Below, in pieces: positions 52,458 to 62,000 of a stretch of DNA of 64,000 bases (position 1 is the stretch's first letter; the number at the start of each line of letters is the position of its first letter). The position numbers were made by a program, and so were the translations under genes. The DNA is from Aquimonas sp. (lineage in GTDB: Bacteria > Pseudomonadota > Gammaproteobacteria > Xanthomonadales > Xanthomonadaceae). Location of the stretch: positions 1 through 64,000 of the forward strand of contig JAKOMQ010000016.1 of the NCBI GenBank assembly GCA_022241605.1, given 5' to 3'. Below the pieces are notes generated by a model that saw nothing but the letters and a program-made list of their open reading frames with translations, searched no databases and was not told the origin of the DNA.

Positions 52458-53186
52458 TCACCCAGGCCCGTGCGGCTCGCTGGCACGCAACGCCGCATCC
52501 AGCGCCGCCAGCCGCTGCGGCGTGCCGACATCCTCCCAGCGTCCGCGGTGGTGCAGGCCGGCAATCCGGCCCTGCGCCATGTGGGCGCGCAGCAGCGGGG
52601 CCAGCGGGAAGCGGGGCGGCTGGCGGCGGCTGTCGTCGGTGTCACCGATGATGGCCTGCCAGCCCTCAAGCAGGCGGGCGTCGAACAGGCCAATGCCGGC
52701 GTAGGTCATGCGCGGCTCGCCTTCGCTCTGCAGGCGCCTGCCGTCGAGATGGAAATCGCCGCGCGGGTGCTGCGGCGGGTTGTCCACCATCAGCAGCTCG
52801 GCGAGATCGCCTGCGGCCAGCGCGAAGCGCGCATAGTCGACGTCGCAGAACACGTCGCCGTTGACCAGCAGGAAGCGCGGCGCCTCGATCAGCGGCAGCG
52901 CGTTCAGCAGGCCGCCTCCGGTCTCAAGCCGCTCGGCCTCGCGGCTGTAGCGGAGGGTCAGCCCGTAGCGCGCGCCGTCGCCCAGCGCCGGCTCGAAGCA
53001 TTCGGCCAGGTGCGCGGTATTGATCACCACCCGCCGCACCCCGGCGCGCGCCAGCGCTTCGAGGTGCCATTCGATCAGGCGCTTGCCGCCCACGCGCAGC
53101 AGCGGCTTCGGCGTGCTGTCGGTGAGCGGGCGCATGCGTTCGCCGCGGCCGGCAGCAAGGATGAAGGCGGCCTCGATGGCGCTCAT
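52458..53186 (-). CDS. murU: N-acetylmuramate alpha-1-phosphate uridylyltransferase
   Basis: 242 residues of the nucleotidyltransferase fold: AAGRGERMRPLTDSTPKPLL (nucleotide-binding loop), LLVNGDVFCDVD (metal Asp) and WEDVGTPQRL at the end. With AmgK it gives UDP-N-acetylmuramate from recycled murein sugar, bypassing de novo synthesis. The start overlaps the amgK stop (ATGA). The symbol is supported by the neighbour. Confidence 0.88.
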   Translation of the reverse strand: MSAIEAAFILAAGRGERMRPLTDSTPKPLLRVGGKRLIEWHLEALARAGVRRVVINTAHLAECFEPALGDGARYGLTLRYSREAERLETGGGLLNALPLIEAPRFLLVNGDVFCDVDYARFALAAGDLAELLMVDNPPQHPRGDFHLDGRRLQSEGEPRMTYAGIGLFDARLLEGWQAIIGDTDDSRRQPPRFPLAPLLRAHMAQGRIAGLHHRGRWEDVGTPQRLAALDAALRASEPHGPG

Positions 53187-54211
53187 GGCGCGGGGGTTTC
53201 GCGCGGCTGGGTCAGGTCGTGCGCTTCGGTGAAGCGCAGCAGCTGCGTGCGGAAGTCGGCCAGCTCCGGATAGCGCGAGGCGATATCCAACACGTAGCCG
53301 AGCACCCGCGGAAGATCGGCCAGGTAGCCCGGCTTGCCGTCGCGGTAGTGCAGTCGGCAGAAGATGCCAAGCACCTTGATGTGCCGCTGCAGGCCCATCA
53401 GGTCGAAGGCGCGGAAGAAGCGCCGCGAGGCATTGGCGATGCGGCCGACGCGCACCAGTTCGCGCCGGAAGTCTTCGGCCCAGCCCTGCACGCGGCCCTC
53501 GTCCCAGCGCAGGTAGCAGTCGCGCAGCAGGGAGACCAGGTCATAGGTGAGCGGCCCGCCCAGCGCGTCCTGGAAGTCGATGATGGCGGGGCCGGGCGTG
53601 CAGTCGATCAGGTTGCGGCTGTGGTAGTCGCGGTGCACGAACACCTGCGGCTGCGCCATTGCATTGTCCAGCAGCAGGCGGAAGGCCGACTCGATAGGGT
53701 CCCAGTCCTCGCATTCCAGTGCGATGCCCAGATGCCGGCGCAGGAACCACTCCGGCATCAGCTCGAGCTCCATCTCGAAGCGTGCCTGCCCGTAGGGTGG
53801 CACCGCATCGGCGGGCAGGGTCTGCAGCCGCAGCAGGGCCTCCATCGCGCGGCCGTAGAGGGCATCGGCGCTGTGCGCGGACAGGCGATGCTGGTAGAGC
53901 GCATCGCCGAGATGCTCGATCAGCGCGAAGCCCAGTTTGGCGTCGGCGGCGACAACCTTGGGTACGCGCAGGCCGATGCCAGCGATCAGCGCGCCCACGT
54001 CCAGCCAGGGCTGCAGCGGCACCAGATCCGGCGGCGAATCCATCAGCAGCAGCCCAGGCGCGCCCTCGATCCGCAGGTAGCGGCGGAAGCTGGCGTCGCT
54101 GGCGGCCGGCGCCAGCTTCAGTTCGGTGCGCCCCAGCTGGGTCTGCGCCCAGCCCAGCGCCTGCCGCGCGCGCTGATCATCGGGCACGGCGGCTGCAGCC
54201 GGCCGGCTCAC
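53183..54211 (-). CDS. amgK: N-acetylmuramate/N-acetylglucosamine kinase (aminoglycoside phosphotransferase fold)
   Basis: 342 residues. Kinase motifs are VHRDYHSRNLI (catalytic loop) and AIIDFQDALGGPLTYDLVSLL (metal loop). It phosphorylates the anomeric position of MurNAc or GlcNAc for MurU. GTG 54211 overlaps the stop of the deacetylase gene (GTGA), a start that removes an implausible Arg/Pro-rich extension. Part of the deacetylase-amgK-murU unit. Confidence 0.88.
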   Translation of the reverse strand: MSRPAAAAVPDDQRARQALGWAQTQLGRTELKLAPAASDASFRRYLRIEGAPGLLLMDSPPDLVPLQPWLDVGALIAGIGLRVPKVVAADAKLGFALIEHLGDALYQHRLSAHSADALYGRAMEALLRLQTLPADAVPPYGQARFEMELELMPEWFLRRHLGIALECEDWDPIESAFRLLLDNAMAQPQVFVHRDYHSRNLIDCTPGPAIIDFQDALGGPLTYDLVSLLRDCYLRWDEGRVQGWAEDFRRELVRVGRIANASRRFFRAFDLMGLQRHIKVLGIFCRLHYRDGKPGYLADLPRVLGYVLDIASRYPELADFRTQLLRFTEAHDLTQPRETPAP

Positions 54212-55140
54212 GCAGCGACGAGTTCGGCTTCGGCCAGGGCGCGCACGTGGGCGAGGCTGCACTCGCGCAGCGCGGTCAGGCTGTAGCCGCCCTCGAGCGC
54301 CGAGACCAGCCGGCCATGTGCATGGCGGTCGGCGATCGCCATCAGCTCCCAGGTCAGCCACGCGTAGTCGGTCGCTTCCAGGTTGAGGCCTGCGAGAGGA
54401 TCGAGGCGATGGCCGTCGAAGCCGGCCGAGACCAGCACCAGTTCCGGGCGGAAGGCATCCAGCGCCGGCAGTGCGTCGCGCCGGTAGACCTCGCGCAGCT
54501 CCTCGCCGCAGGCGCCCTCGGGCAGGGGCAGGTTGAGGATGTTGCCGGCGCCGCGCTCATGCGGCTCGCCGGTGTAGGGATAAAGCGGCGACTGGTGGCT
54601 GGACAGGTACATCACCCGTGGATCGTTCCAGAAGATGTCCTGGCTGCCGTTGCCGTGGTGTACGTCGAAATCGACGATGGCCACGCGCTTGACACCATGC
54701 TGCACCAGCGCGTGCGCTGCGCCCACGGCCACCGAATTGAACAGGCAGAAGCCCATGGCCTGCGCGCGGGTGGCGTGGTGGCCGGGGGGGCGCACCGCGC
54801 AGAAGGCGCGCTTGGCCTCGCCGGCCATCACTGCGTCGATCGCCGCCACTACCGCGCCTGCCGCGTGCCGTGCGGCCTCTGGCGAGTCCGCGTTCATCGC
54901 GGTGTCGTCGTCGATGCGGTGCTGCTGTTCGATGGCGACATCGAGGATGCTGGAGACCAGTGCAGGCGTGTGTGCAAGCAGCAGCTGCTCGCGCGTGGCG
55001 CGCGGTGCCTCACGCCACTCGATCGGCAGGTCGCGCAGGCCGTCCAGCGCGGCCAGCACCTGGGCCAGCCGCTGCGGCGATTCAGGATGGCCGGCGCCGG
55101 CGCTGTGGCGGATGCAGACGGGGTGGGTGAACAGCAGCAT
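54208..55140 (-). CDS. histone-deacetylase-family protein
   Basis: 310 residues of the class II deacetylase fold. RPPGHHATRAQAMGFCLFN carries the catalytic His pair; FDVHHGNGSQDIF carries zinc ligands Asp and His; SAGFDGHRLDPLAGL the last Asp. Probably a deacetylase of polyamines or proteins. Its overlap with amgK suggests joint expression; a link to murein sugar metabolism is not shown. Confidence 0.9.
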   Translation of the reverse strand: MLLFTHPVCIRHSAGAGHPESPQRLAQVLAALDGLRDLPIEWREAPRATREQLLLAHTPALVSSILDVAIEQQHRIDDDTAMNADSPEAARHAAGAVVAAIDAVMAGEAKRAFCAVRPPGHHATRAQAMGFCLFNSVAVGAAHALVQHGVKRVAIVDFDVHHGNGSQDIFWNDPRVMYLSSHQSPLYPYTGEPHERGAGNILNLPLPEGACGEELREVYRRDALPALDAFRPELVLVSAGFDGHRLDPLAGLNLEATDYAWLTWELMAIADRHAHGRLVSALEGGYSLTALRECSLAHVRALAEAELVAA

Positions 55141-55172
55141 CCGCGCGTGTCCTCAGTAGGTCGGGAGCAACA

Positions 55173-55727
55173 TCAGCCTTGGCGGCGCTCGTGATTCCAC
55201 AGCACCTCGCCGTGGCCCGAGGCCCGCGCCAGCACCCGCGCCATCACGAACAGCAGGTCGGACAGGCGGTTCAGATAGCGGATCGCCTGCGGACGCACCG
55301 CGTCGTGATGGCCCAGCGTGACCACCTCGCGCTCGGCGCGACGGCAGACCGTGCGGGCCACGTGGCAGTGTGCGGCCGCGGCGCCGCCACCGGGCAGGAT
55401 GAAATCCTTCAGCGCCGGCAGGTCGGCATTGAGGCCGTCAAGGATGCGCTCCAGACGCTCGATGTCGGCATCCTGCATGGCGGCATGACCGGGGATGCAG
55501 AGCTCGCCGCCCAGATCGAACAGCTGGTGCTGGATCGAGATCAGCGGCTCGCGGATCGCCTCAGGCAGATCCTGTGCGAGCAGCACGCCGATGGTCGAGT
55601 TGAGCTCGTCGACCGTGCCGTAGGCGGTGACCCGCGCGGAATCCTTGGCTACGCGGCTGCCGTCGCCCAAGCCGGTGGTGCCGTCATCGCCGGTGCGGGT
55701 GTAGATCTTCGAGAGTCGGTTGCCCAT
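55173..55727 (-). CDS. cob(I)alamin adenosyltransferase (PduO type)
   Basis: 184 residues. ATP-binding YTRTGDDGTTGLGDGSRV is at the N-terminus; CRRAEREVV and RYLNRLSDLLFVMAR match the C-terminal signature. It makes adenosylcobalamin from cob(I)alamin and ATP. Three bases separate it from the upstream DUF6580 gene. Confidence 0.94.
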   Translation of the reverse strand: MGNRLSKIYTRTGDDGTTGLGDGSRVAKDSARVTAYGTVDELNSTIGVLLAQDLPEAIREPLISIQHQLFDLGGELCIPGHAAMQDADIERLERILDGLNADLPALKDFILPGGGAAAAHCHVARTVCRRAEREVVTLGHHDAVRPQAIRYLNRLSDLLFVMARVLARASGHGEVLWNHERRQG

Positions 55728-55730
55728 GGC

Positions 55731-56282
55731 TCAGGCCACCGTGCGGGCGGCGCGCAGCGCCGGCACACGCTGCTGCAGCAGGGCGTAACCGCCGAACAGG
55801 AGCAGGCTCCACACCGCCGTGCCCAGCAGCTGCGCGCGGAAGAAGGGCAGGGCGGCGGTGTAGCACTCGATGAGGCCGATGCTGCAGGCCGGATGGGTGC
55901 CGAGGTCCCTGGCGGTCAGCCACACCGCGAAGTTGGTCGCCGCGAAGAACAGCACCGCGCCGGCCAGCCCGGCCGCGCCCACGCGCAGCACGCTGACGCG
56001 GTCGCGCAGCCAGAAGCCCAGCAGCACGCATGCCGCCACGCAGGCGTAGACCACCGGCATCAGGCCGTGGAAGCCGAGGAAGAGGTCGCTCAGGAACAGC
56101 GCGCCCAGCGGCACCGCAAACGCGGCCCAGCGGCTGGCGAAGTAGGCGCCACCAAACAGGGCGATGGCCTCCACCGGCGTGAAGTTCCAGGCGTGCGGCA
56201 GCAGGCGCGAGGCGGCGGCCGCAAGGATGAAGGCGGCCAGCAGCAGCGGGCGCAGCGGCAGCGAGGGGGTGTTGGCGGGCAT
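55731..56282 (-). CDS. DUF6580 membrane protein upstream of the cobalamin gene
   Basis: 183 residues, five to six helices; contains NFTPVEAIALFGGAYFASRW and LFLSDLFLGFHGLMPVVY, typical of the DUF6580 family. Its size resembles the S-component of ECF vitamin transporters. The three-base gap to pduO suggests one operon. Function (possibly cobalamin or precursor uptake) is inferred from neighbour and topology. Confidence 0.72.
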   Translation of the reverse strand: MPANTPSLPLRPLLLAAFILAAAASRLLPHAWNFTPVEAIALFGGAYFASRWAAFAVPLGALFLSDLFLGFHGLMPVVYACVAACVLLGFWLRDRVSVLRVGAAGLAGAVLFFAATNFAVWLTARDLGTHPACSIGLIECYTAALPFFRAQLLGTAVWSLLLFGGYALLQQRVPALRAARTVA

Positions 56283-56415
56283 CGGGGACTCCGTGGGCGA
56301 CCACCCGGCCGTGCGGCCGGGTTCAGCGCCCGAGTTTAGCCGAGCCGGACCGGAGCGGGAGAGTGCCGGCCGACTCCACACGTGGGCATCAGCCCGCTGG
56401 GCCTAAACTCGTGCG

Positions 56416-57648
56416 ATGCACACAGACGTAAACGCCCAAGCTGTTGACTTCGACGTGGTGATCGCCGGCGGTGGGCTGGTGGGTTCCAGCCTGGCCTGCG
56501 CGCTTGATGGCAGCGGCCTGCGGGTGGCGCTCATCGAGGCCAGTGCGCCACGGCAGCAGTCCCCGCCCAGCTTCGACGAGCGCAACCTCGCGCTCAACCG
56601 ATTCAGCCTGGAGGCGCTGTCCGTGCTCGGCGTGCTGCCGCATCTGGCAAGCGCGCCCGCGCGGATCCGCGGCGTGCACGTGAGCTGCGCCGGCGATTTC
56701 GGGCGGGTGCGGTTGCGCTGCGAGGATCACGGCGTCGATGCCTTTGGCGGAGTGGTGGTCGCGCGCGAGTTGGGCGGGGCCCTGCAGGCGCGGCTTGACG
56801 CCTGCAGCGGACTCGCGCTGCGGGCGCCGGCGCGGGTGCTGCACGCGCAGCCACAGGCCGAGGCGATGGCGCTCTCGCTGGACGACGGCAGCGCCCTGCG
56901 CGCGCGTCTGCTGGTGATCGCCGACGGCAGCGACTCGGCCCTGCGCGAGCAGCTGGGCTTGGGCAGCGAGCACCACGACTATGGCCAGACCCTGTTTGTC
57001 AGCGTGGTCGAGGCCGCCCGCGAACACGCCGGCATCGCCTATGAGCGTTTCACCGATGAGGGGCCCGTAGCGATGCTACCGCTGGCCGGGCGGCGCCTTG
57101 GCAGCGTGCTGACGATCGCGCGCGAGCGCGCCGACGCCGTGATTGCACTGGCCGACGCGGACTATCTCGAGCTGCTGCAGCAGCGCTTCGGCTGGCGGCT
57201 CGGTCGCCTACAGCGGGTCGGCCGGCGCAGCGCGTATCCCATGCGCCTGATCACCGCGCGCCAGCTCGTCGGCCCGCGCTGTGTGGCGCTGGGCAATGCC
57301 GCGCAGACGCTGCACCCGATTGGCGCGCAGGGCTTCAATCTCGGCCTGCGGGATGCGCTCACCCTGGCCGGTGCCCTGCGCGCGCCGGGTCTGGCCGACC
57401 CCGGCGCCTCCGCCTTGCTGCAGCGGCATGCCGAGCTGCGCGCGCCCGACCGCGCCCGTACCCTGGACTTCAGCGACGGCCTGGCCCGGCTGTTCACCCA
57501 CCGGGCTGCGCCGGTGCGCTGGCTGCGCGGGCTGGGCCTAGCTGCCTTCGACCACTTCTCCGACCTCGCGCGCCCAATGGTGCGCGGCGCCATGGGCCAT
57601 GATCTCCACGCCGAGGCCGCCCTGCGCCTGCTGCGGGAGGCCGCATGA
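56416..57648 (+). CDS. ubiH: 2-octaprenyl-6-methoxyphenol hydroxylase-type enzyme
   Basis: 410 residues, FAD-dependent. VVIAGGGLVGSSLACAL (FAD GxGxxG), LLVIADGSDS (DG motif), and ALGNAAQTLHPIGAQGFNLGLRDA: the GN-AQTLHP form marks UbiH. It hydroxylates the ubiquinone ring. Overlaps the next hydroxylase gene by four bases. Confidence 0.9.
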   Translation: MHTDVNAQAVDFDVVIAGGGLVGSSLACALDGSGLRVALIEASAPRQQSPPSFDERNLALNRFSLEALSVLGVLPHLASAPARIRGVHVSCAGDFGRVRLRCEDHGVDAFGGVVVARELGGALQARLDACSGLALRAPARVLHAQPQAEAMALSLDDGSALRARLLVIADGSDSALREQLGLGSEHHDYGQTLFVSVVEAAREHAGIAYERFTDEGPVAMLPLAGRRLGSVLTIARERADAVIALADADYLELLQQRFGWRLGRLQRVGRRSAYPMRLITARQLVGPRCVALGNAAQTLHPIGAQGFNLGLRDALTLAGALRAPGLADPGASALLQRHAELRAPDRARTLDFSDGLARLFTHRAAPVRWLRGLGLAAFDHFSDLARPMVRGAMGHDLHAEAALRLLREAA

Positions 57649-58826
57649 GTCGCCCGTCCAGAGGCATCGAGGTCATCGTGGTCGGCGCTGGCATCGTCGG
57701 CAGCGCGATCGCACTCGGCTTGGCCCGCCAGGGCCGCCGGGTCGCCTTGGTGGAGGCGCGTCCGCCCGTGGCGTGGGCAGCCGACGCCGCGCCCGACCTC
57801 CGCGTGTATGCCATCTCGCCGGGCTCGCAGGCCCTGCTGGAGCACCTTGGGGTGTGGCCGCAGATCGCCGTCAGCCGCGCCCAGCCTTACCAATCGATGC
57901 AGGTCTGGGACGCCGGCGGTGGCGGCAGCCTCGGCTTGAACAGCCACGAAGCTGGCCTGCCCGCGCTGGGGCATATCGTCGAGGCCGGCTTGATCCAGTG
58001 GCAGCTCTGGCTGGCCCTGCAGCAGTCGGACGTGGCCATGCATGCGCCGGCTCGTGTCGAGGCCTGGGCCGACGACGGTGGCGAGGGCGTGCTGCAGCTC
58101 GATACCTGCACCCTGCGCGCGCCGATCGTGATCGCCGCCGATGGCGCGCAGTCACCGCTGCGCGAGCTGGCTGGCATCGCCAGCCGCGGCCACGACTATG
58201 GCGCCTCCGGCCTGGTGGCCTACGTGCGCTGCGCGCGGGGCCATGCAGACACTGCCTGGCAGCGCTTCCTGCCGAGCGGCCCGCTGGCCGTGCTGCCCTG
58301 CACGCAAGGGCTCGCCTCGATTGTCTGGAGCCTGCCCAGCGCCGAAGCCAAGCGCCTGCGTGAGGCCCCGGTCGAGGTGTTCGAGCGTGAGCTCACCCGT
58401 GCTTTCGATGCGCGCCTGGGTGAGATGCGCCTCGCGTCGGAGCGCGCCAGCTTCCCGCTGCGACTGCTGCTGGCAGAGCGCTACCGGCAGGGCCCGCTGC
58501 TGCTGGCCGGCGACGCCGCCCATGCAGTGCATCCGCTGGCCGGTCAGGGCGTAAACCTCGGCCTGCAGGACGCCCGCGAACTGCTGGCCGTCGCCGAAGA
58601 GGCCGCCGCGCGCGGCCTGCCGCTGCAGCATCCGCCGCTTCTGGAGCGCTACGCGCGCCGCCGCAGCAGCGAGAACCAGCTCGCCGCCTGGAGCTTTGAC
58701 GGCCTGAACCGCCTGTTCTCCAACGACGCCGTGCTGCCGACCTTGCTGCGCGGCCACGCGCTCGGCCTGGCAGGTGCGCTGGCGCCACTGCGGCGACTGT
58801 GGGTGCGGCGCGCGTCGGGGCTCTGA
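57645..58826 (+). CDS. second UbiH/UbiF-family ubiquinone hydroxylase
   Basis: 393 residues: VIVVGAGIVGSAIALGLA at the FAD site, ADGAQSPLRE, and LLAGDAAHAVHPLAGQGVNLGLQDA. Ubiquinone synthesis needs hydroxylations at three ring positions; this paralogue probably handles another than UbiH. The exact position (UbiF or UbiI type) cannot be fixed by eye. ATGA overlap with ubiH; the stop TGA lies in the left end of repeat copy C. Confidence 0.88.
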   Translation: MSRPSRGIEVIVVGAGIVGSAIALGLARQGRRVALVEARPPVAWAADAAPDLRVYAISPGSQALLEHLGVWPQIAVSRAQPYQSMQVWDAGGGGSLGLNSHEAGLPALGHIVEAGLIQWQLWLALQQSDVAMHAPARVEAWADDGGEGVLQLDTCTLRAPIVIAADGAQSPLRELAGIASRGHDYGASGLVAYVRCARGHADTAWQRFLPSGPLAVLPCTQGLASIVWSLPSAEAKRLREAPVEVFERELTRAFDARLGEMRLASERASFPLRLLLAERYRQGPLLLAGDAAHAVHPLAGQGVNLGLQDARELLAVAEEAAARGLPLQHPPLLERYARRRSSENQLAAWSFDGLNRLFSNDAVLPTLLRGHALGLAGALAPLRRLWVRRASGL

Positions 58827-59003
58827 GAGCATGTGAGAACCATCCGCCTGCTGCGCCCGCCGCTGGACGCCCGCAGCGGCGGTGCGCTGCGCCAATCCAT
58901 CGGTCACTGGCTCGCCAAACGCCCACGAATGCACGCGCCGCACTGTGTCACAAGCGACCGGCCACGCCCGCTGCGGCATCCGCGTTCCTGGCGCGACTCC
59001 GAG
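58823..59003 (+). repeat. dispersed repeat family, copy C (about 181 bp)
   Basis: Begins CTGAGAGCATGTGAGAAC and ends near GCGACTCCGAG. Interior matches copy B: CCGCCTGCTGCG, CGCCGCTGGACGCCC, TGTCACAAGCG. More diverged than A and B. The left tip contains the TGA stop of the preceding gene. Confidence 0.75.
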
Positions 59004-59021
59004 CCGGTCCTGTTGATGCGA

Positions 59022-62000
59022 TCACGGCGCCTCTGGGCTGCCGTTCATCCGAGCCTGCGCCTGCCATGGCGCGGGATTGCGCCAGGCAGCCACCCATGCA
59101 GCGACGTCCTCCGCCGGCATCGGGCGCGCAATGCCGAAGCCTTGCGCTATGCGACACCCGAGTCGCAGCAAGACGGCGCCCTGCTCAATGCTCTCGACGC
59201 CCTCGGCCACGACGTCACGCCGAAACGCGCGGGCAAGCCCTATGACGCCCTCCAGGATCGACAGGCTCTCAGGGTCATCGAGAATGTCGCGGACGAAGCT
59301 GCGGTCGATCTTGAGTGTCTCCGCTGGCAGGTGCTTGAGGTAGGTCAGGGACGCATAGCCGGTGCCGAAATCATCGATCGCGAAGCGCAGGCCGAGCGCA
59401 CGGCAGTGCGTCATCAGCTCGGCCACGTGACCGAGGTCCTGCAGCGCGCTGGACTCCAGTATCTCCAGCTGCAGCTGGTTCGGCGCGACGTGGGGGTAGG
59501 AGGCCAGTAAATTCGCCATCGTTTCGAGGAATCCGGGGCTCTGAAGCTCGCCCGCGCTGATGTTGATGGCCATTGACAGCGGTAATCCCTGCGCCTGCCA
59601 GCGCGCCAGTTGGGCCATCGCGTTCTCTGCGACCCAGCGGCCCAGGTCCAGCGCCAGCGGCTGTCCCTCGAGCGCCGGCAGGAATCCTCCAGGCAGCAGC
59701 AGGCGACCGTCCGGATGCTGCCAGCGGATCAAGGCCTCGACCCCCACGACGGTGCCGTCCTGCATGTCGACCTTGGGCTGGTAGTGCAGCACGAATTCCT
59801 GCCGCTCTAGCGCTCGCGCCAGATCGGCCAGGGTGGCGTGATGTCCGCGCAGCGCGATGTCGCGTTCGATGTCGAACAGATGAAAACGATTCTTGCCGGA
59901 CTGCTTGGCCTGGTACATGGCGTGATCCGCCTGCCGCAGCAGCTGGTCGGCATCAATGCCCTGCGCCTGCGGGTAGAACGTCACGCCCAGGCTGGCCGAC
60001 ACCCGAAGGCTGACGCCGCCGTCACGCATTTCCAGCCGGGCCGCCTCGATCAGCCGCGAGAGCGTGGGCAGGCAAGCCTGTGGCGTTGCGAGGTCGTCGA
60101 GAACGGCCACGAACTCATCGCCACCCAGCCGGGCCAGCGTGTCGGACTCGCGAAGTGTCTGGCGCATGCGCTGGGCGATGCTGACGAGCACCCGGTCGCC
60201 GGCATCGTGCCCGCGCTGGTCATTGACCTCCTTGAAGCCATCGAGGTCCAGATACACGATGGCGATACATCTGCCGCGTCTCGACGCCTGTGCCATCGCC
60301 TGCTGCAAACGGTCCGCCAGCAGTACCCGGTTGGGCAACTGTGTCAGCGGGTCGTAGTGAGCGATCCGCTGCAGCTGCAGCTGCTGCCGTTTGAAGTCCG
60401 TGATGTCCCGCACGATGCCCTGCACTACGGCCCTGCCGCCGATTTCGGTGCGATTGAGCTGCACTGCGCAGACCAGCTCGCGACCGTCCAGGCGTCGGTA
60501 CACCCACTCGCCCGACCAGTGTCCCTGCGACAGCGCGATCTCGATGAGCGCACGCGTGCGCGGCGCCGAGGCGCTTCCGTCCGGCTGCAGCGGGGGTGAG
60601 AGGTCGGCCGGTGCGAGCGCCAGCAGCTCATCAAGGCTGCTGGCGCCAAACAGCCGCGCCATGGCTGGATTTCCAGCGATGAAGCGCCACTCGGGCGGGG
60701 CGACGATCATCAGCGCGTCCGGCGATTGCTCAAACAGTTCCCGATAGCGCTCTTCGCTCTCGCGCAGCGACAGCTCGAGGCGTTTCTGCTCGGTGATATC
60801 CAAGGCGATCTCAAGCCGCACATAGCGTCCGTCGTCCCAGGGGATGGCCTGGTCGTGCAGCTGGTACCAGCGATTCAGGACTGGATTGTAGTGCTCCCAT
60901 ATCACCGGCGGCGCCGGTGTGCCGTCGGAATTCAGCAGGCGAGGGTTGGTGCAGAAGCCGCACGGACCATCGGTTCGGCCTTGGATCACTTTCCAGCAGA
61001 GTTTGCCCAGCATGTCCTGGCCAAGCAGCCTGCGGCTGAGCTCGTTTACGAAAAGCACTTCGTGGGTCTGCATGTCGGCCACGTACAGACCGGCGTTCGT
61101 GCCGTCCAGCACGCGGGTCAGCCGGTCGTGGGCGCGCGCCAGCGCCTCGGTCTGGCGCTGCAGCGAACTCGCGATTGTCCTGCGCTGGCTGAGGTTGCCA
61201 AGCAGGGTGGCGAACAGGGTCAGCACATCCACTTCGTCCTGCCCGTAGTGGTGGCATCTGTGCACCCAGTCGAAGCCCACGAAGCCGTCCGCCACGCCGT
61301 CAGTCGTCATCGGTGCGGTCAGCAGGCTGCGGATGCCCTGCGACATCATCAGCTCGCGAGTTGCACCCAAGGGCAGCGAGGAGACGTCCGGGATGCCGTA
61401 GGGCAGCCCTTTCCGGTGCATCTCCATCAACTCGCTCACCAGCCCCAACGGCAGGCCCTGCAGGCCGTCGATCATCGGCGCCACGTCCGCGCCACAGTGC
61501 TCGTGGGTGTTGCTGGTGGTCGATGCCGCAAGATCGTGCTGGAAGATGTAGGCGCGGTCAGCGCCGAGCACAGCGGACATCCGCGCAAGCGCTGCCTGAA
61601 TCGCACCGTCGAGCTGTTCGGCCGGAAGGTGGATGAAGGACAGCGAGAGCTCGAGAATCAGCGTCCGGTAGGAGCTCTGACGCGACAGCGCTGCATCTGC
61701 CCGGTCGCGCAGGACACGCTCGCCGGCGAGCTGCTCGGCCAGGCCGTGGTTGCTGATCGCCAGCGCGCCGGCCCACCGGGCCAACGCGCTGGCCGGGCCT
61801 GGCGTCGGTAGCGGGGTCTGGTTGTCCTCCCCCTGCGCTTCCGCCGCGGCCGCCATGGAGGCAAGACCATCAATGACCAGCGACAGCGCACGCCGCGCTC
61901 GCTGCGTGCTGTCTCCGGCGCAGGCCGCGTCCGGCACGGGTTGGGCCATGGGGTAGGAGAGCTGCGCCTTCTCAATCTGCGCCAGGAGCCTGTCCAGCGC

